A DNA stretch of 64,000 nucleotides, taken from NCBI GenBank assembly GCA_934667425.1, contig CAKULV010000010.1, positions 3,408 through 67,407 of the forward strand. Reading direction: 5' to 3'. Source of the DNA: an uncultured Kiritimatiellota bacterium (GTDB lineage Bacteria > Verrucomicrobiota > Kiritimatiellia > RFP12 > UBA1067). A program made the translations under genes and the position numbers. The notes beneath the pieces are model-generated. The model made no database searches, was not told where the DNA came from, and saw only the letters and a list, made by a program, of their open reading frames with translations. Shown piece after piece: positions 44,503 through 53,892 of this stretch (positions within the stretch are counted from its first letter, which is position 1; each line of letters starts with the position of its first letter).

Positions 44503-45456
44503 TCAGCGCATCTCAAGGTACGACACCTTGTCCATGTCGCCGTAGTCAAGGTTCTCTCCGGCCATGCCCCAGATGAACATGTAGTTGGAAGTTCCCGCAG
44601 CGGCGTGTATCGACCATTCGGGGGATGTGATCGCCTGCTCGTTGTGCATCCACACGAGACGTTCCTCCTGCGGGCGTCCCATGAGGTGGCAGATCGCGTT
44701 CCCCTCGCCCACGTTGAAGTAGAGGTACACCTCCATGCGGCGATTGTGCGTATGGCACGGCATCGTGTTCCACACGCTTCCCGGCTTGAGTTCCGTAAGC
44801 CCCATCTGGAGCTGGTTCACGCCGCCGTCCGGCACGCGTCCAAGCACCGTCTGCACAAGCAGCTGGTTGATTACGCGGTCGTTGGAGTCCTCCATCTTCC
44901 CGGCGGCGAACGAGTTGGCGAGCGCATATTTCCCTGGATTCTTCGCGTATGCATCCTTGTCGGTGGTGACAAGCTGCGTAACGTACTCCTTGTGCGCCGG
45001 CGCCGAGTTGATGTAGAACTTCGCGGGCTTGGACGAGTCCGCCGAACGGAACTTGACTTCCTTCTTGCCGAGGCCGACATACAGCGCCTCCTTGAACTTC
45101 ATGGCATATTCCCTGCCATCCACGGTGACTACGCCGTCTCCGCCGATGTTGATGACGCCAAGCTCGCGGCGATCGAGGAAGTGTTTCGCCTTCAGCTCAA
45201 GGAACGGCTCGAGGAAAAGCTCCTTAGACACGGGGAAGACGCCGCCATACACCATGCGGTCATACATGGAGTACGTCACGTTTATCTCGTCCTTCACGAA
45301 GACCTTCTCCATCAGGAACGAACTGCGGAGCTTCGCGGTATCGTATCCCTTCACGTCATCATAGTGCCGTGCGGTCTGCACCTTGTAGTTGACCGTTGTG
45401 GCTCCGGCAACCAGGGCCATGGCCGAAGAGATGGCTAAAACTGCAGTCCTTTTCAT
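44503..45456 (-). CDS. kduI: 5-keto-4-deoxyuronate isomerase with signal peptide
   Basis: Converts 4-deoxy-L-threo-5-hexosulose uronate to 3-deoxy-D-glycero-2,5-hexodiulosonate, a step in degrading unsaturated uronates from pectin. The 317-residue protein has the KduI pattern from HYDDVKGYDTAKLRSSFL onward, including the zinc cupin motif CHTHNRRMEVYLYF (His near 235 and 237, Glu near 242) and ending GDMDKVSYLEMR. It carries about 30 extra N-terminal residues that look like a signal peptide (MKRTAVLAISSAMALVAGAT), whereas known KduI is cytoplasmic. The ATG overlaps the EIIC stop (ATGA), so the two are translated together. Confidence 0.92.
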   Translation of the reverse strand: MKRTAVLAISSAMALVAGATTVNYKVQTARHYDDVKGYDTAKLRSSFLMEKVFVKDEINVTYSMYDRMVYGGVFPVSKELFLEPFLELKAKHFLDRRELGVINIGGDGVVTVDGREYAMKFKEALYVGLGKKEVKFRSADSSKPAKFYINSAPAHKEYVTQLVTTDKDAYAKNPGKYALANSFAAGKMEDSNDRVINQLLVQTVLGRVPDGGVNQLQMGLTELKPGSVWNTMPCHTHNRRMEVYLYFNVGEGNAICHLMGRPQEERLVWMHNEQAITSPEWSIHAAAGTSNYMFIWGMAGENLDYGDMDKVSYLEMR

Positions 45457-46832
45457 TGTCTCGCTTCCTTCCTTATCCTAATGACGTTAATGGCCGTCAG
45501 CGCGATGGCGACAGCCGCCAGCGCGACGGCGCCGATCCACTTGCACGTAACGGTAAGATGGTAGATAGTCCAGCACAGCAGCGCACTCGCGAAGTCAAGC
45601 GCGGCGCCACCCTCGAACCCTGCGGGAACCGCAATCCCCGGATTGGTCTTCGCCGCCTCGGCGACGGCCTTCGAGAACGCGGGCGTGAGGTCCGTAACGA
45701 AGTAAAGCCCTACAATCAGCGCGACAAGGCCGATGATGAAGGTCTTGAGCACATTGCCCTTCGTTATCGGAAGTACGCACGGGAAGAGGTAGAACATACC
45801 CGCCAGCGACGCAAGCGGCAGGAACTTGTTGCCGGGAAGCACAACGGAGAGGAAGAGGATTACCGGTATGAGAAGGATCGATACCACAAGCGTAGTCGGA
45901 TGGCCAATCACCAGGGCCGGACTCATCCCGATGGAAAGCCCCTTCGCGTTCCTGAACTTGCGGGCGACAAGGTCGCGGGTGGCTTCCGAAATCGGCTTCA
46001 GCCCCTCGATGAACAGTGCGGTAATGCGTGGTATGAGCTCCATTACGGCGCCCATCGTGACGCCAAGGGCGAGTATCTTCGGTATGCGATCCACTATTTC
46101 CCTGAGCGACGAGCATTGGAGGCATCCTATCCCGCAACCGATGATCACACCGAGGAAGAGCGGCTCGCCAAGCAGGCCGAACTTGCGCTTAAGCCCTTCG
46201 GCATCCACATTCAGCCTGTCGAAGCCGGGAATGCGGTCGAGAAGCCAGCCAATCGCGACCGCGAAGGGCGTGAAGCTCTGGCAGAATGGCTGCGGAATGG
46301 ATATGCCGTCCATATCCTTGTAGTACCTCTGGAAGCCCTTCGCCGTGAAGTCCGCAAGCATCAGCGTGATCACATACAGCATGATCGACGCATAGAACGC
46401 CCAGCCAAGTGACCCCGTCACGAAGAACACCATGCCGCCGAGGAACGCGAAATGCCAGTAGTTCCACAGGTCGATGTTCACGGTGCGCGTCGCGCCCGCT
46501 ACCAGCAGCGCAAGGTTTACGCCGAGGCACACGGGTATTATGAACGCCCCCACGGCCGTGGAGTAGGCCACGGCCGCCGCCGCAGGCCACCCCAGGTCGA
46601 AGAACGCAAGCTTCAGGCCGTATATCTCGACCATGCCCTTCAGCGCAGGGCCGAGATTGCTCGTGAGCAGGGCGGTGACCACGCCAAGCCCCACAAAGCC
46701 CACGCCGACAAGAAGCCCCGACTTCAGGGCCTTCGTGAACCTGATGCCGATGCACACGCCGAGCACGGTGAAGATGACGGGCATCATCACCGATGCGCCA
46801 AGGCCGATCACATACGCAAAGACGTCTCTCAT
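45453..46832 (-). CDS. orphan galactitol-type PTS EIIC permease
   Basis: Polytopic membrane protein of 459 residues matching EIIC of the galactitol (GatC/SgcC) family. Features: IGLGASVMMPVIFTVLGVCIG, KSGLLVGVGFVGLGVV, VGVxLxxGATRTVNIDLWNYWH-like segment, and GLSIGMSPALVIGHPTTL. No EIIA, EIIB, HPr or EI gene is nearby, so phosphotransfer-coupled uptake is not demonstrated. Acting as a plain uronate transporter is inference from context. It sits between the MFS transporter and kduI genes and overlaps kduI by 4 nt. Confidence 0.85.
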   Translation of the reverse strand: MRDVFAYVIGLGASVMMPVIFTVLGVCIGIRFTKALKSGLLVGVGFVGLGVVTALLTSNLGPALKGMVEIYGLKLAFFDLGWPAAAAVAYSTAVGAFIIPVCLGVNLALLVAGATRTVNIDLWNYWHFAFLGGMVFFVTGSLGWAFYASIMLYVITLMLADFTAKGFQRYYKDMDGISIPQPFCQSFTPFAVAIGWLLDRIPGFDRLNVDAEGLKRKFGLLGEPLFLGVIIGCGIGCLQCSSLREIVDRIPKILALGVTMGAVMELIPRITALFIEGLKPISEATRDLVARKFRNAKGLSIGMSPALVIGHPTTLVVSILLIPVILFLSVVLPGNKFLPLASLAGMFYLFPCVLPITKGNVLKTFIIGLVALIVGLYFVTDLTPAFSKAVAEAAKTNPGIAVPAGFEGGAALDFASALLCWTIYHLTVTCKWIGAVALAAVAIALTAINVIRIRKEARQ

Positions 46833-46854
46833 GGCTATGCAGCGGCTTTTGCCG

Positions 46855-48333
46855 TTAAAGCTCTACAGGCTTGTACTTCGGGACGAGCGTCTTCATGCAC
46901 GTCCAGCCGACGATGTACGCGACGGCGCAGTAGCCGAACACGATGCAGTAGCCGGCGGGCTTGCCGGTGTAGCCGAGGAACTCCATCGCGGGGCGCACAT
47001 AGGATGCGCCCGAGGCCAGGAGATCCTTAGTCATCTCAACCTCCTTGCCGTCAACGAGCGTGGTGCCGGAGGCGTAGGTGAATAGCGCACCCGCGCACTT
47101 GTTCACCATGAAGCTGCCGCACCCCGCCGCAAACTGGGCAATGCCGGTGAGCGTACCGATCGTGGATTTCGGGAACATGTCGCCGACGACGGAATAGACG
47201 TTTGCGCTCCATGCCTGGTGTCCCGCGCAGGCAAGGCCGATCAGGATCGCCGGGAACCAGGCCGAAATCGCCCCGAGCGGCTGTGCGCCGAGCGCAAGAA
47301 GCGGGAAGCACGCGAAGACGAACATCGCGACCATGCGGCCCTCGTAGGGGTTCATGCCCTTCCTGTCAACCATGTACGTAGGCAGCTTGCAGAGGTAGAT
47401 GGAGACGAAGGTCACTATCGCGTACAGCGTGAAGATGAGCGCCATGCCCATCCCGGACGAGCTCTTGTAGCCGAACTGGTCGGAGAGGTAGCCGGGCGTC
47501 CAGAACAGGAAGAACCACCACACGCCATCCGTAAGGAGCCTGCCGAGCACGAGCGCCCACGTCTGCCTCAGGGAGAATGCCTTCAGGTAGGAGATGGACT
47601 TCTCCGCCTTGGGCTTTGCGTCGGCGGCGGGGGCATTCGCCTCTTCTGCCGCATCCTGGTTGATGTAGGCCAGCTCCTCCGCATTGACGTGCGGACTCGA
47701 CTCAGGCTTGCTGTAGTAGAAAATCCAGAACCCCATCCACACGAAACCAAGCGCACCGATTATGATGAACGCCATCTCCCAGCCGCAGAACTTGGCGATG
47801 AGGGGAATGGTGAGCGGTGCGACGAGTGCGCCTACGGAAGAACCGGAATTGAAGATGGATGTGGAGAAAGCCCGATCCTTCTTCGGGAAGTATTCGGCCG
47901 TGACCTTGATCGCCGCAGGGAAGTTCCCGGCCTCGCCGAGGGCGAGTACCGCCCGGCATGCGAGGAAGAGCCACACGGAAACGGTGATGCCCATCATCGA
48001 TACGAATCCCACCGCCTTCAGGGCCTCGGTCCCTACGCCGCAGACCGCGTGAAGGCAGGCGCCGAGCGACCAGATGAAGATCGCCCAGAGATACCCCTTC
48101 TTCGTGCCGAGCCTATCGATGAACTTCCCGGCGAAGAGGTTGCAGAGCGCATAGATGATGGAGAACACTGCGGTAATTGTTCCGTAGTCGTTATCCGACC
48201 AGTGGAATTCCGGGGCTATGAAGTCCTTCCACGTAAGGGACAGGACCTGCCGGTCCAGGTAGTTGACGGTTGTGGCGGCGAAGAGCATCGCGCAGATGAC
48301 CCACCGAAACGACGAGGCTTTATTGTTGTTCAT
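46855..48333 (-). CDS. MFS hexuronate-type transporter (ACS family)
   Basis: The 492-residue protein has twelve predicted membrane helices. ACS/ExuT-type motifs include FAATTVNYLDRQVLSLTW, FAGKFIDRLGTKKGYLWAI, ALGEAGNFPAAIKVTAEYFPKKDRA and FNSGSSVGALVAPL. ExuT relatives import hexuronates by proton symport, which fits the kduI gene in the same unit. The frame is open upstream, but homology begins at MNNNKASSFRWVICAM. The extended -10 TGATACAAT ends 8 nt before this ATG and there is no Shine-Dalgarno, so translation is predicted leaderless. Confidence 0.88.
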   Translation of the reverse strand: MNNNKASSFRWVICAMLFAATTVNYLDRQVLSLTWKDFIAPEFHWSDNDYGTITAVFSIIYALCNLFAGKFIDRLGTKKGYLWAIFIWSLGACLHAVCGVGTEALKAVGFVSMMGITVSVWLFLACRAVLALGEAGNFPAAIKVTAEYFPKKDRAFSTSIFNSGSSVGALVAPLTIPLIAKFCGWEMAFIIIGALGFVWMGFWIFYYSKPESSPHVNAEELAYINQDAAEEANAPAADAKPKAEKSISYLKAFSLRQTWALVLGRLLTDGVWWFFLFWTPGYLSDQFGYKSSSGMGMALIFTLYAIVTFVSIYLCKLPTYMVDRKGMNPYEGRMVAMFVFACFPLLALGAQPLGAISAWFPAILIGLACAGHQAWSANVYSVVGDMFPKSTIGTLTGIAQFAAGCGSFMVNKCAGALFTYASGTTLVDGKEVEMTKDLLASGASYVRPAMEFLGYTGKPAGYCIVFGYCAVAYIVGWTCMKTLVPKYKPVEL

Positions 48334-48341
48334 GGTTCGGT

Positions 48342-48350
48342 ATTGTATCA
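48342..48350 (-). promoter_or_regulatory. extended -10 promoter of the uronate transport/kduI unit (leaderless)
   Basis: Minus-strand TGATACAAT, ending 8 nt before the MFS start codon, with no ribosome site between. Confidence 0.65.
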
Positions 48351-48461
48351 TAAATAAGGATAAATGTATGAGTAAATGACTAATGCCATTATTCTGTGCA
48401 ACGGCGTGCGAACAGCCGGAAAGCACCCATTACGGCAATATCTCGTTGGGCAGCACCACGC

Positions 48462-51400
48462 TCACCGTTCCACGCTTGTGCGGACAAGGCGATACCACCG
48501 CGTCTCGCCAGCGGTCAGCGACATCGTCAGGTGGTCAGCCGTTTCGCGAGTTCCCGTCTTGAGGTTGATGGCCTCGGCCCGGAACGGCAGACGGACAAAA
48601 TGCGTTCCCGGTACGAGGCAGTGAACGGACAGGAAGTCGCCGTTCATGTCGATCTCCAGTACGTTGGGATCAGCCGCGACAAACGCGCCCGATGCCTTGG
48701 CAAAGCCGTGAAAAGCCTCCGCCGTCAGGCCGCCGGGCGGGATGACGCACAGCCGCGCACCCGCCGCCTCCATCTTCGCCATCAGCTCCCGCTGCGCCGC
48801 CGACGGCTCGACAAAGCCCGCGAGGAACACGGCCTTATATCGCCGCGTCAGGCTCGGGTCGGCGTAGAAGTCGTCCGCCAGCCACGTATCGTACGGCACG
48901 GCCGCCAGCGCGTTCCGCGGCCACTGCAGCGTCGCCAGCGTCACGGGGTCTTTCACCTTCGGCCCCTGCGGCGTGTTGTAGTTGGCCATCGCAAGCTCGT
49001 CAACGACAAAGGCGACATCCGGACGCCACGGATCCGGCGTCAACTCGTCAAGGCCCTGCCGGACACTCCATACGCCCTTGAAGTCCTCGACAATCTCCGG
49101 CGGACAGTACCATCCCCCGGCCATGTCGTAGAGCCACCAGCCCATGCGGCAGGCATTTATCATCCCGGCGTTCTTGCGAATCATCGTACGCCACATCTCG
49201 ATGTCCTCGGCGGCATTCAGGCCCTTCGTGAAGACAACGCTGTCCTCCCACTGGTCCAAAGCTGCCCAAGTGCGGAAATCGAATTCGAGCCACAGCATCT
49301 TGCCGTGACGGTGGAAGGATTCCGCTGGCGCATTGAGGCCCTGCGCCAACGCCGGGAAGCGCTTGTGGTAGTTGGCCTGCGGCACTATGATGTCTACGGC
49401 ATCCGAATGAACGAAGCTCGTGACGTCAAATGAGATGTTGAACGGGCTCATCTCCCACTTGCAGGCGACAATCGGCTTGCCGGCAAGGCGCTTGGCCTCG
49501 CGCGAGAAGTCCTCCAGCGCGCGGAAGCCGAGCTGCTTCGAGAAGTAGGCGAACGAGCCGGCGGGGTCGCGCTCCGTGATGCCTCGCTCCTTCAGGTAGC
49601 GGGCGTATTCCGCCTTCGCGCACGGCGAATGGTCGAGGATCGGCATTGCGAACTGTCCGTCATGGTAGCCGAAGTAATGCACTCCCACGATCCGCTTCAT
49701 GAGGCCAGTGCGCTTCAGTTCGGCAAAGAGTTCGGCGGTCACGCGCTTGATCGCCGAGCGCCACGCGGGCGATGCCGGAGAGACCCATGGCCAACGACGG
49801 TCTCCCGGATCCGGCTTCCCGCCATCATTGTATCTGTCTGGAATGACGCTGCCCGAATTGCCGTAGGCCACCGTTCCGTCTTCCTTTATCCAGACCTCGT
49901 CAGGATGCTCATTTTCCGTAAATTCAGGATAGGCGCTCGTGCCTATGGCCAGAATGAAGAGCGACTTGTCCGCTACGCGCATCTCGTCCTTTATCGTCCG
50001 CACCGCCGCCTTGGCGTCAAAGCCATCCTTTGTCCACGGCCCGGAAAAGGACGGCAGATTCAGGTCGCCGAGCCGCAGGTTCACTACGCCAATGCGCACC
50101 CCAGCCTCCTGCAGGGGCTTGCCGGCATACGTCACGCGTCCATCGAAGTTCCACTCGCAGGACTTGTAGACGATGGGAGCGCGTACCTTGCCATCTACGA
50201 CAAAGCGAGAGAAGCCGTCCCTCACTTCAATCTGTGCCGTATGATCGACATCCTTCTCGATGCCCTTGTCAAATGCCGCCTCATCCTGGAGGTCTCCACT
50301 CCGGTCTGGCGCATGCAGACGCTTGAAATGCTCGGCCCATTTGATCTGCGCAGCCTCATGATCATCTGCCGCAAGGTTCTTCCATACAGATGTAGACTTC
50401 GCGCCCGCCACGACGATCGCCACCGTCACCGTATCGGACTCGGGGCGGTAATGCTTGTACTTCCTGTATGGCGTACGCGGTGCAGAATTGACGAGCATGC
50501 GCATCGTCTCTCCACCACTCTCGAACCCACCCCAAGGGCTGAGTGCATCCGCCGGAGATATCTTCCGCACGTCCGACCAGGCGCACACATAGCCTTCGGC
50601 TGCATGCGGACGTTCCGTGTAGGCCTCAACATCGGCGAAGAGCCGGATGAGGCGCCCCGGCTCCGCCTTGAACGGCGGAGCCGAAACGACAATCCGTCCG
50701 CTGTCGTTGGTCTTGCGGATCGTGACGACGCCGTTCGAGACCGTCACATCCCCTTCCGCCCCGTCCTCCCGCTCTACCTTGAAGCCGCCCGCAGGCGCCG
50801 CCCAGATGACTTTCGCCGGAGGGAACTCCCGCCGGTCGGGGTTTACGTTCTCCCAGCCTTCCGGATCCGGCGCCGCTTGCGCGGTCGTCAGCGTGACGGG
50901 GCCGAGCAGGCCCGCCGGCACGAGAGGATCGTCCGTCGTCGGATTGAAACCCGGCTGGTTGACGATCCAGGTCTTGCGCGCCGACTCGGGCTGCCCTAGG
51001 TCGTAGATGACGCGGTTGCGCCACGTGTTCGTCACCTCTATCCGCAAATGGTTCGTGCCCCGTTTCACAAATGGCGTCATGTCGCATGCATATGGCGCAC
51101 ACCATAGCAACCCCACAAGGTGTCCGTTCACGAAAACCTTCGCCTGCGATGCCACGCGCCCGAGGTCGAGCCTCGTCACCGGCAGGCGTCCATCGGGCGC
51201 TTCCGCGACGTCAAACGTCGTCTCGTACGTGACAGTCCCCGAATATGCCTTCGCCTCACGGGTCAGTCCGGGCATCTCCGTCCATGAGACGGGCGTATAC
51301 AGTTTCACCTTCGTTGGAGCGCCCCATCCTGGCGCGAAGTGAAGCGTAAAGTCATTAAGCTGTCGAACCTTCTCCGTCTTTGCGAGCGTCTTAGGCGCTG

Positions 51401-53873
51401 TCGTTGTCGGACGGGAGTTGCCGCCGAACTCGACAAATGCCGACCGCGACGGCGGCAGCTCCAGCACGCCCCCGTTCGTCCAGACGCGCCGCGTGCAGGC
51501 GACGGGATCGTACACGACGGCAGCGCCCTCCGCCCGGAACGTCACCTTGCCGCGATAGCCGTTCGTGCCGGAGGCGACGAAATAGCGGTCGATGCCGCCC
51601 GCCTTGCGGTGGATCCACATGAAGTCCTCGCTGGGCTCGTCGCCGAGGGCCGGCTCTGTCGCCACATCCTTCTCTATCCCCGACAAGGCCGCAACAAGCT
51701 TCTCCTTGCCGCCATACACGACACGACCGCCGGCTGCCGCCAAAAGATTCAGGGCCCGCCTTGTCGCCGGAAGCATAAACCTTGTCTCCGGCACCCATAG
51801 GACTTTCCATGTTGTCCTTTCCGGAATAGTGAACACACCGTCCTTAACCGACAGGCGGTTCGTGAGCACATCGTGGTTCAGATAGTCCGCACGGAAGCCC
51901 TCCGGGAACGGGTACATTTCCGGAGGCTTGTGGTCAACGGCATCGCCGAGATACCATAGGACGTCCTGCGACGGCAGGCCCTCCTCGAGAAGCCTTTCGC
52001 AACGCGTGAGAAAGCCGGTGAACTCCGGCATGTCCTTCCACCATGTCTGCAGACGGCTGAATGGGGTGCCGTTGTACCCCTCCATGCAGTTTCCAGGCGG
52101 CGTCGCATCCGGCGACGGCTGATGCGTGTAGCAGTGGAAGACAAGATGCGTCACGCCACGTGCGAAATGGCGATTTGCGACATCCTGCAACTTGGCGAAA
52201 TCTTCGTCCCATCGGATGCCATTGCCCGTGAATGCCTCTGCCGACACACGCCGCTTGCCGTAAATGTGCGCGGACGAAGCGCACGGACGAATCGGCTTGT
52301 AGTCGTATGAGCCGCAACCGCCTTCGTCGATCGACGCATGAGGATACCAGAACTCGCACATCGGTGCGTCAGAATATTTCCAATACTCAAGGAGGTCGCC
52401 GTAGATTATGTCTCCGAACGCCGTCTCGTAGTAGCACGCCAGGCCCTTTCCGTGCGCAAGTTCCGCCATGCGCCCGTAGTAGTTCTTCGTCACGAGATCG
52501 CCGACCGTCCGCCGCCAGCGCGTCAGGAACGCCTCCGTCTCCGCCGGAGAGCCGACGATCCAGCCGAAGAGCGCGGGCAGGTTCGGCCGGAGCGTCTCGC
52601 CGTTGGCCGCGCGATAGTAGTCCTCCATCTTCGCCGTCCACGTCTGGCACCAGCATTCCCAGCTGTCGACCATCATGCCGTGCAGACGGCCCGCGAGCGC
52701 CCCGTCCGCCAGCTTGCCGACATATCCGGCGAAGTGCGCCTCGATGCCGGCGGGGTCGAGCTTGTCGCATTCCCAGCCAGTCGCCTCCTTCGGTGCGGGG
52801 GCGTTCACGTACTTCGCGTTCACATGGCCGAAACGCAGAACCATCCACCGTCCCGCAGGTGCAGTCCACTCCGCCTTGTCCGTGATGTCGACGATCCGTG
52901 CCGGATCGATCCAGGCAGAGCGAGGCTGCTTCGCCGGCTCCTCGAACATGAGCGAGCGGAGCGTGCGCCCAGCCTTGGCCTGCCAGTCGGTCAGCCGCGC
53001 CGCCGCGCTGAATGTCGGCTCAAACGACCTTTTAAACGGGAATTCGTGCTCGATGCGATACCGCCACGTGTCGCTCGTCGCCTCGTCACAGGCAAACGAG
53101 ATGTCTTGCACATAGTCGCGCCAGTTCGTTGTCGGTATCGGCGACGACAGTACGGCCTTCCATCCGTCAGGCGTTTTCGCCTCAAGGCTTACGCGCCGCC
53201 ATGGCGTGTGGTATCCATAGGCCGAATTCCACTGGTGGAGACGCGGCAGGGACATCGTCCGGATCGTGACCGGCTGCGCGAACCTGTAGACGATCTCGTC
53301 TCCAGCCCCCTTTTTCGAGACTGGCTTCAGATCCCCAGTCTCGTCGCCCTGCGGCGTAGGGAACGCCAGCACGCAGATATCGCGCCAGTCGGAGTCCCTG
53401 TCGGCATGCTTTTCCGGCACGGGCGGCAGTGCCGTCAGTTTTTCTCCCCCATTCATGTCACGACGCACGAAGACCAGATCACGCATCGCGCGTTCAGGAG
53501 GGATCCACGGCCCGCCGGACTGCGACCATCCGGGGCAGTTTTGCAAAACAAGCTTAAGCCCAAGCCGCTGGCATTCGTCACTGACGTGCCGCACCATCTC
53601 TTCCCATTTCGGACCTGTGCACGGCATCGGCTCGCCGCTACCGGGATGCATCCTGCCGTTTGGACGAAATATGTGGAAGAGATGCACACCGGATATCCCC
53701 GCCGCCTTTATCGCCTCCAGGTCTTTCGTCAGGCCGTCCAGGCGAACGTTCCCGCCCATCAGCTCCAGCCACGTCTCCGGCCCCGTCGGCAAGGGGTCCA
53801 CCGGCCGAACAGAGCCAAATCCTGCCAGCCACATCAGACAGAGGCCGACAGTCCACCACATGCGTTTCTTCAT
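48462..53873 (-). CDS. GH106 rhamnosidase-like protein fused to a second TIM-barrel glycosidase-like half
   Basis: A single open frame of about 1803 residues with a signal peptide (MKKRMWWTVGLCLMWLAGFGS). Residues about 30-1010 follow the GH106 pattern: TWLELMGGNVRLDGLTKDLEAIKAAGISGVHLFH, LVLQNCPGWSQSGGPW, then galactose-binding-like and beta-sandwich regions ending LVPAGLLGPVTL. GH106 enzymes are alpha-L-rhamnosidases of about 1000 residues. After a beta-sandwich linker (about 1015-1230), a second catalytic-looking half (about 1236-1803) contains VGVHYFGYHDGQ, DAVDIIVPQANYHKRF, MLWLEFDFRTWAA and PDVAFVVDEL, resembling GH42-like clan A barrels. Two tandem ATGs follow GGAAGGG; the second was chosen. 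Confidence 0.8.
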   Translation of the reverse strand: MKKRMWWTVGLCLMWLAGFGSVRPVDPLPTGPETWLELMGGNVRLDGLTKDLEAIKAAGISGVHLFHIFRPNGRMHPGSGEPMPCTGPKWEEMVRHVSDECQRLGLKLVLQNCPGWSQSGGPWIPPERAMRDLVFVRRDMNGGEKLTALPPVPEKHADRDSDWRDICVLAFPTPQGDETGDLKPVSKKGAGDEIVYRFAQPVTIRTMSLPRLHQWNSAYGYHTPWRRVSLEAKTPDGWKAVLSSPIPTTNWRDYVQDISFACDEATSDTWRYRIEHEFPFKRSFEPTFSAAARLTDWQAKAGRTLRSLMFEEPAKQPRSAWIDPARIVDITDKAEWTAPAGRWMVLRFGHVNAKYVNAPAPKEATGWECDKLDPAGIEAHFAGYVGKLADGALAGRLHGMMVDSWECWCQTWTAKMEDYYRAANGETLRPNLPALFGWIVGSPAETEAFLTRWRRTVGDLVTKNYYGRMAELAHGKGLACYYETAFGDIIYGDLLEYWKYSDAPMCEFWYPHASIDEGGCGSYDYKPIRPCASSAHIYGKRRVSAEAFTGNGIRWDEDFAKLQDVANRHFARGVTHLVFHCYTHQPSPDATPPGNCMEGYNGTPFSRLQTWWKDMPEFTGFLTRCERLLEEGLPSQDVLWYLGDAVDHKPPEMYPFPEGFRADYLNHDVLTNRLSVKDGVFTIPERTTWKVLWVPETRFMLPATRRALNLLAAAGGRVVYGGKEKLVAALSGIEKDVATEPALGDEPSEDFMWIHRKAGGIDRYFVASGTNGYRGKVTFRAEGAAVVYDPVACTRRVWTNGGVLELPPSRSAFVEFGGNSRPTTTAPKTLAKTEKVRQLNDFTLHFAPGWGAPTKVKLYTPVSWTEMPGLTREAKAYSGTVTYETTFDVAEAPDGRLPVTRLDLGRVASQAKVFVNGHLVGLLWCAPYACDMTPFVKRGTNHLRIEVTNTWRNRVIYDLGQPESARKTWIVNQPGFNPTTDDPLVPAGLLGPVTLTTAQAAPDPEGWENVNPDRREFPPAKVIWAAPAGGFKVEREDGAEGDVTVSNGVVTIRKTNDSGRIVVSAPPFKAEPGRLIRLFADVEAYTERPHAAEGYVCAWSDVRKISPADALSPWGGFESGGETMRMLVNSAPRTPYRKYKHYRPESDTVTVAIVVAGAKSTSVWKNLAADDHEAAQIKWAEHFKRLHAPDRSGDLQDEAAFDKGIEKDVDHTAQIEVRDGFSRFVVDGKVRAPIVYKSCEWNFDGRVTYAGKPLQEAGVRIGVVNLRLGDLNLPSFSGPWTKDGFDAKAAVRTIKDEMRVADKSLFILAIGTSAYPEFTENEHPDEVWIKEDGTVAYGNSGSVIPDRYNDGGKPDPGDRRWPWVSPASPAWRSAIKRVTAELFAELKRTGLMKRIVGVHYFGYHDGQFAMPILDHSPCAKAEYARYLKERGITERDPAGSFAYFSKQLGFRALEDFSREAKRLAGKPIVACKWEMSPFNISFDVTSFVHSDAVDIIVPQANYHKRFPALAQGLNAPAESFHRHGKMLWLEFDFRTWAALDQWEDSVVFTKGLNAAEDIEMWRTMIRKNAGMINACRMGWWLYDMAGGWYCPPEIVEDFKGVWSVRQGLDELTPDPWRPDVAFVVDELAMANYNTPQGPKVKDPVTLATLQWPRNALAAVPYDTWLADDFYADPSLTRRYKAVFLAGFVEPSAAQRELMAKMEAAGARLCVIPPGGLTAEAFHGFAKASGAFVAADPNVLEIDMNGDFLSVHCLVPGTHFVRLPFRAEAINLKTGTRETADHLTMSLTAGETRWYRLVRTSVER

Positions 53874-53892
53874 CATCCCTTCCATCCTTGAC

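Noticed and set aside
52338..53891. 517-codon plus-strand open frame opposite the GH106 gene
   Set aside because: Antisense to conserved GH106 sequence, with no domain or start signal.
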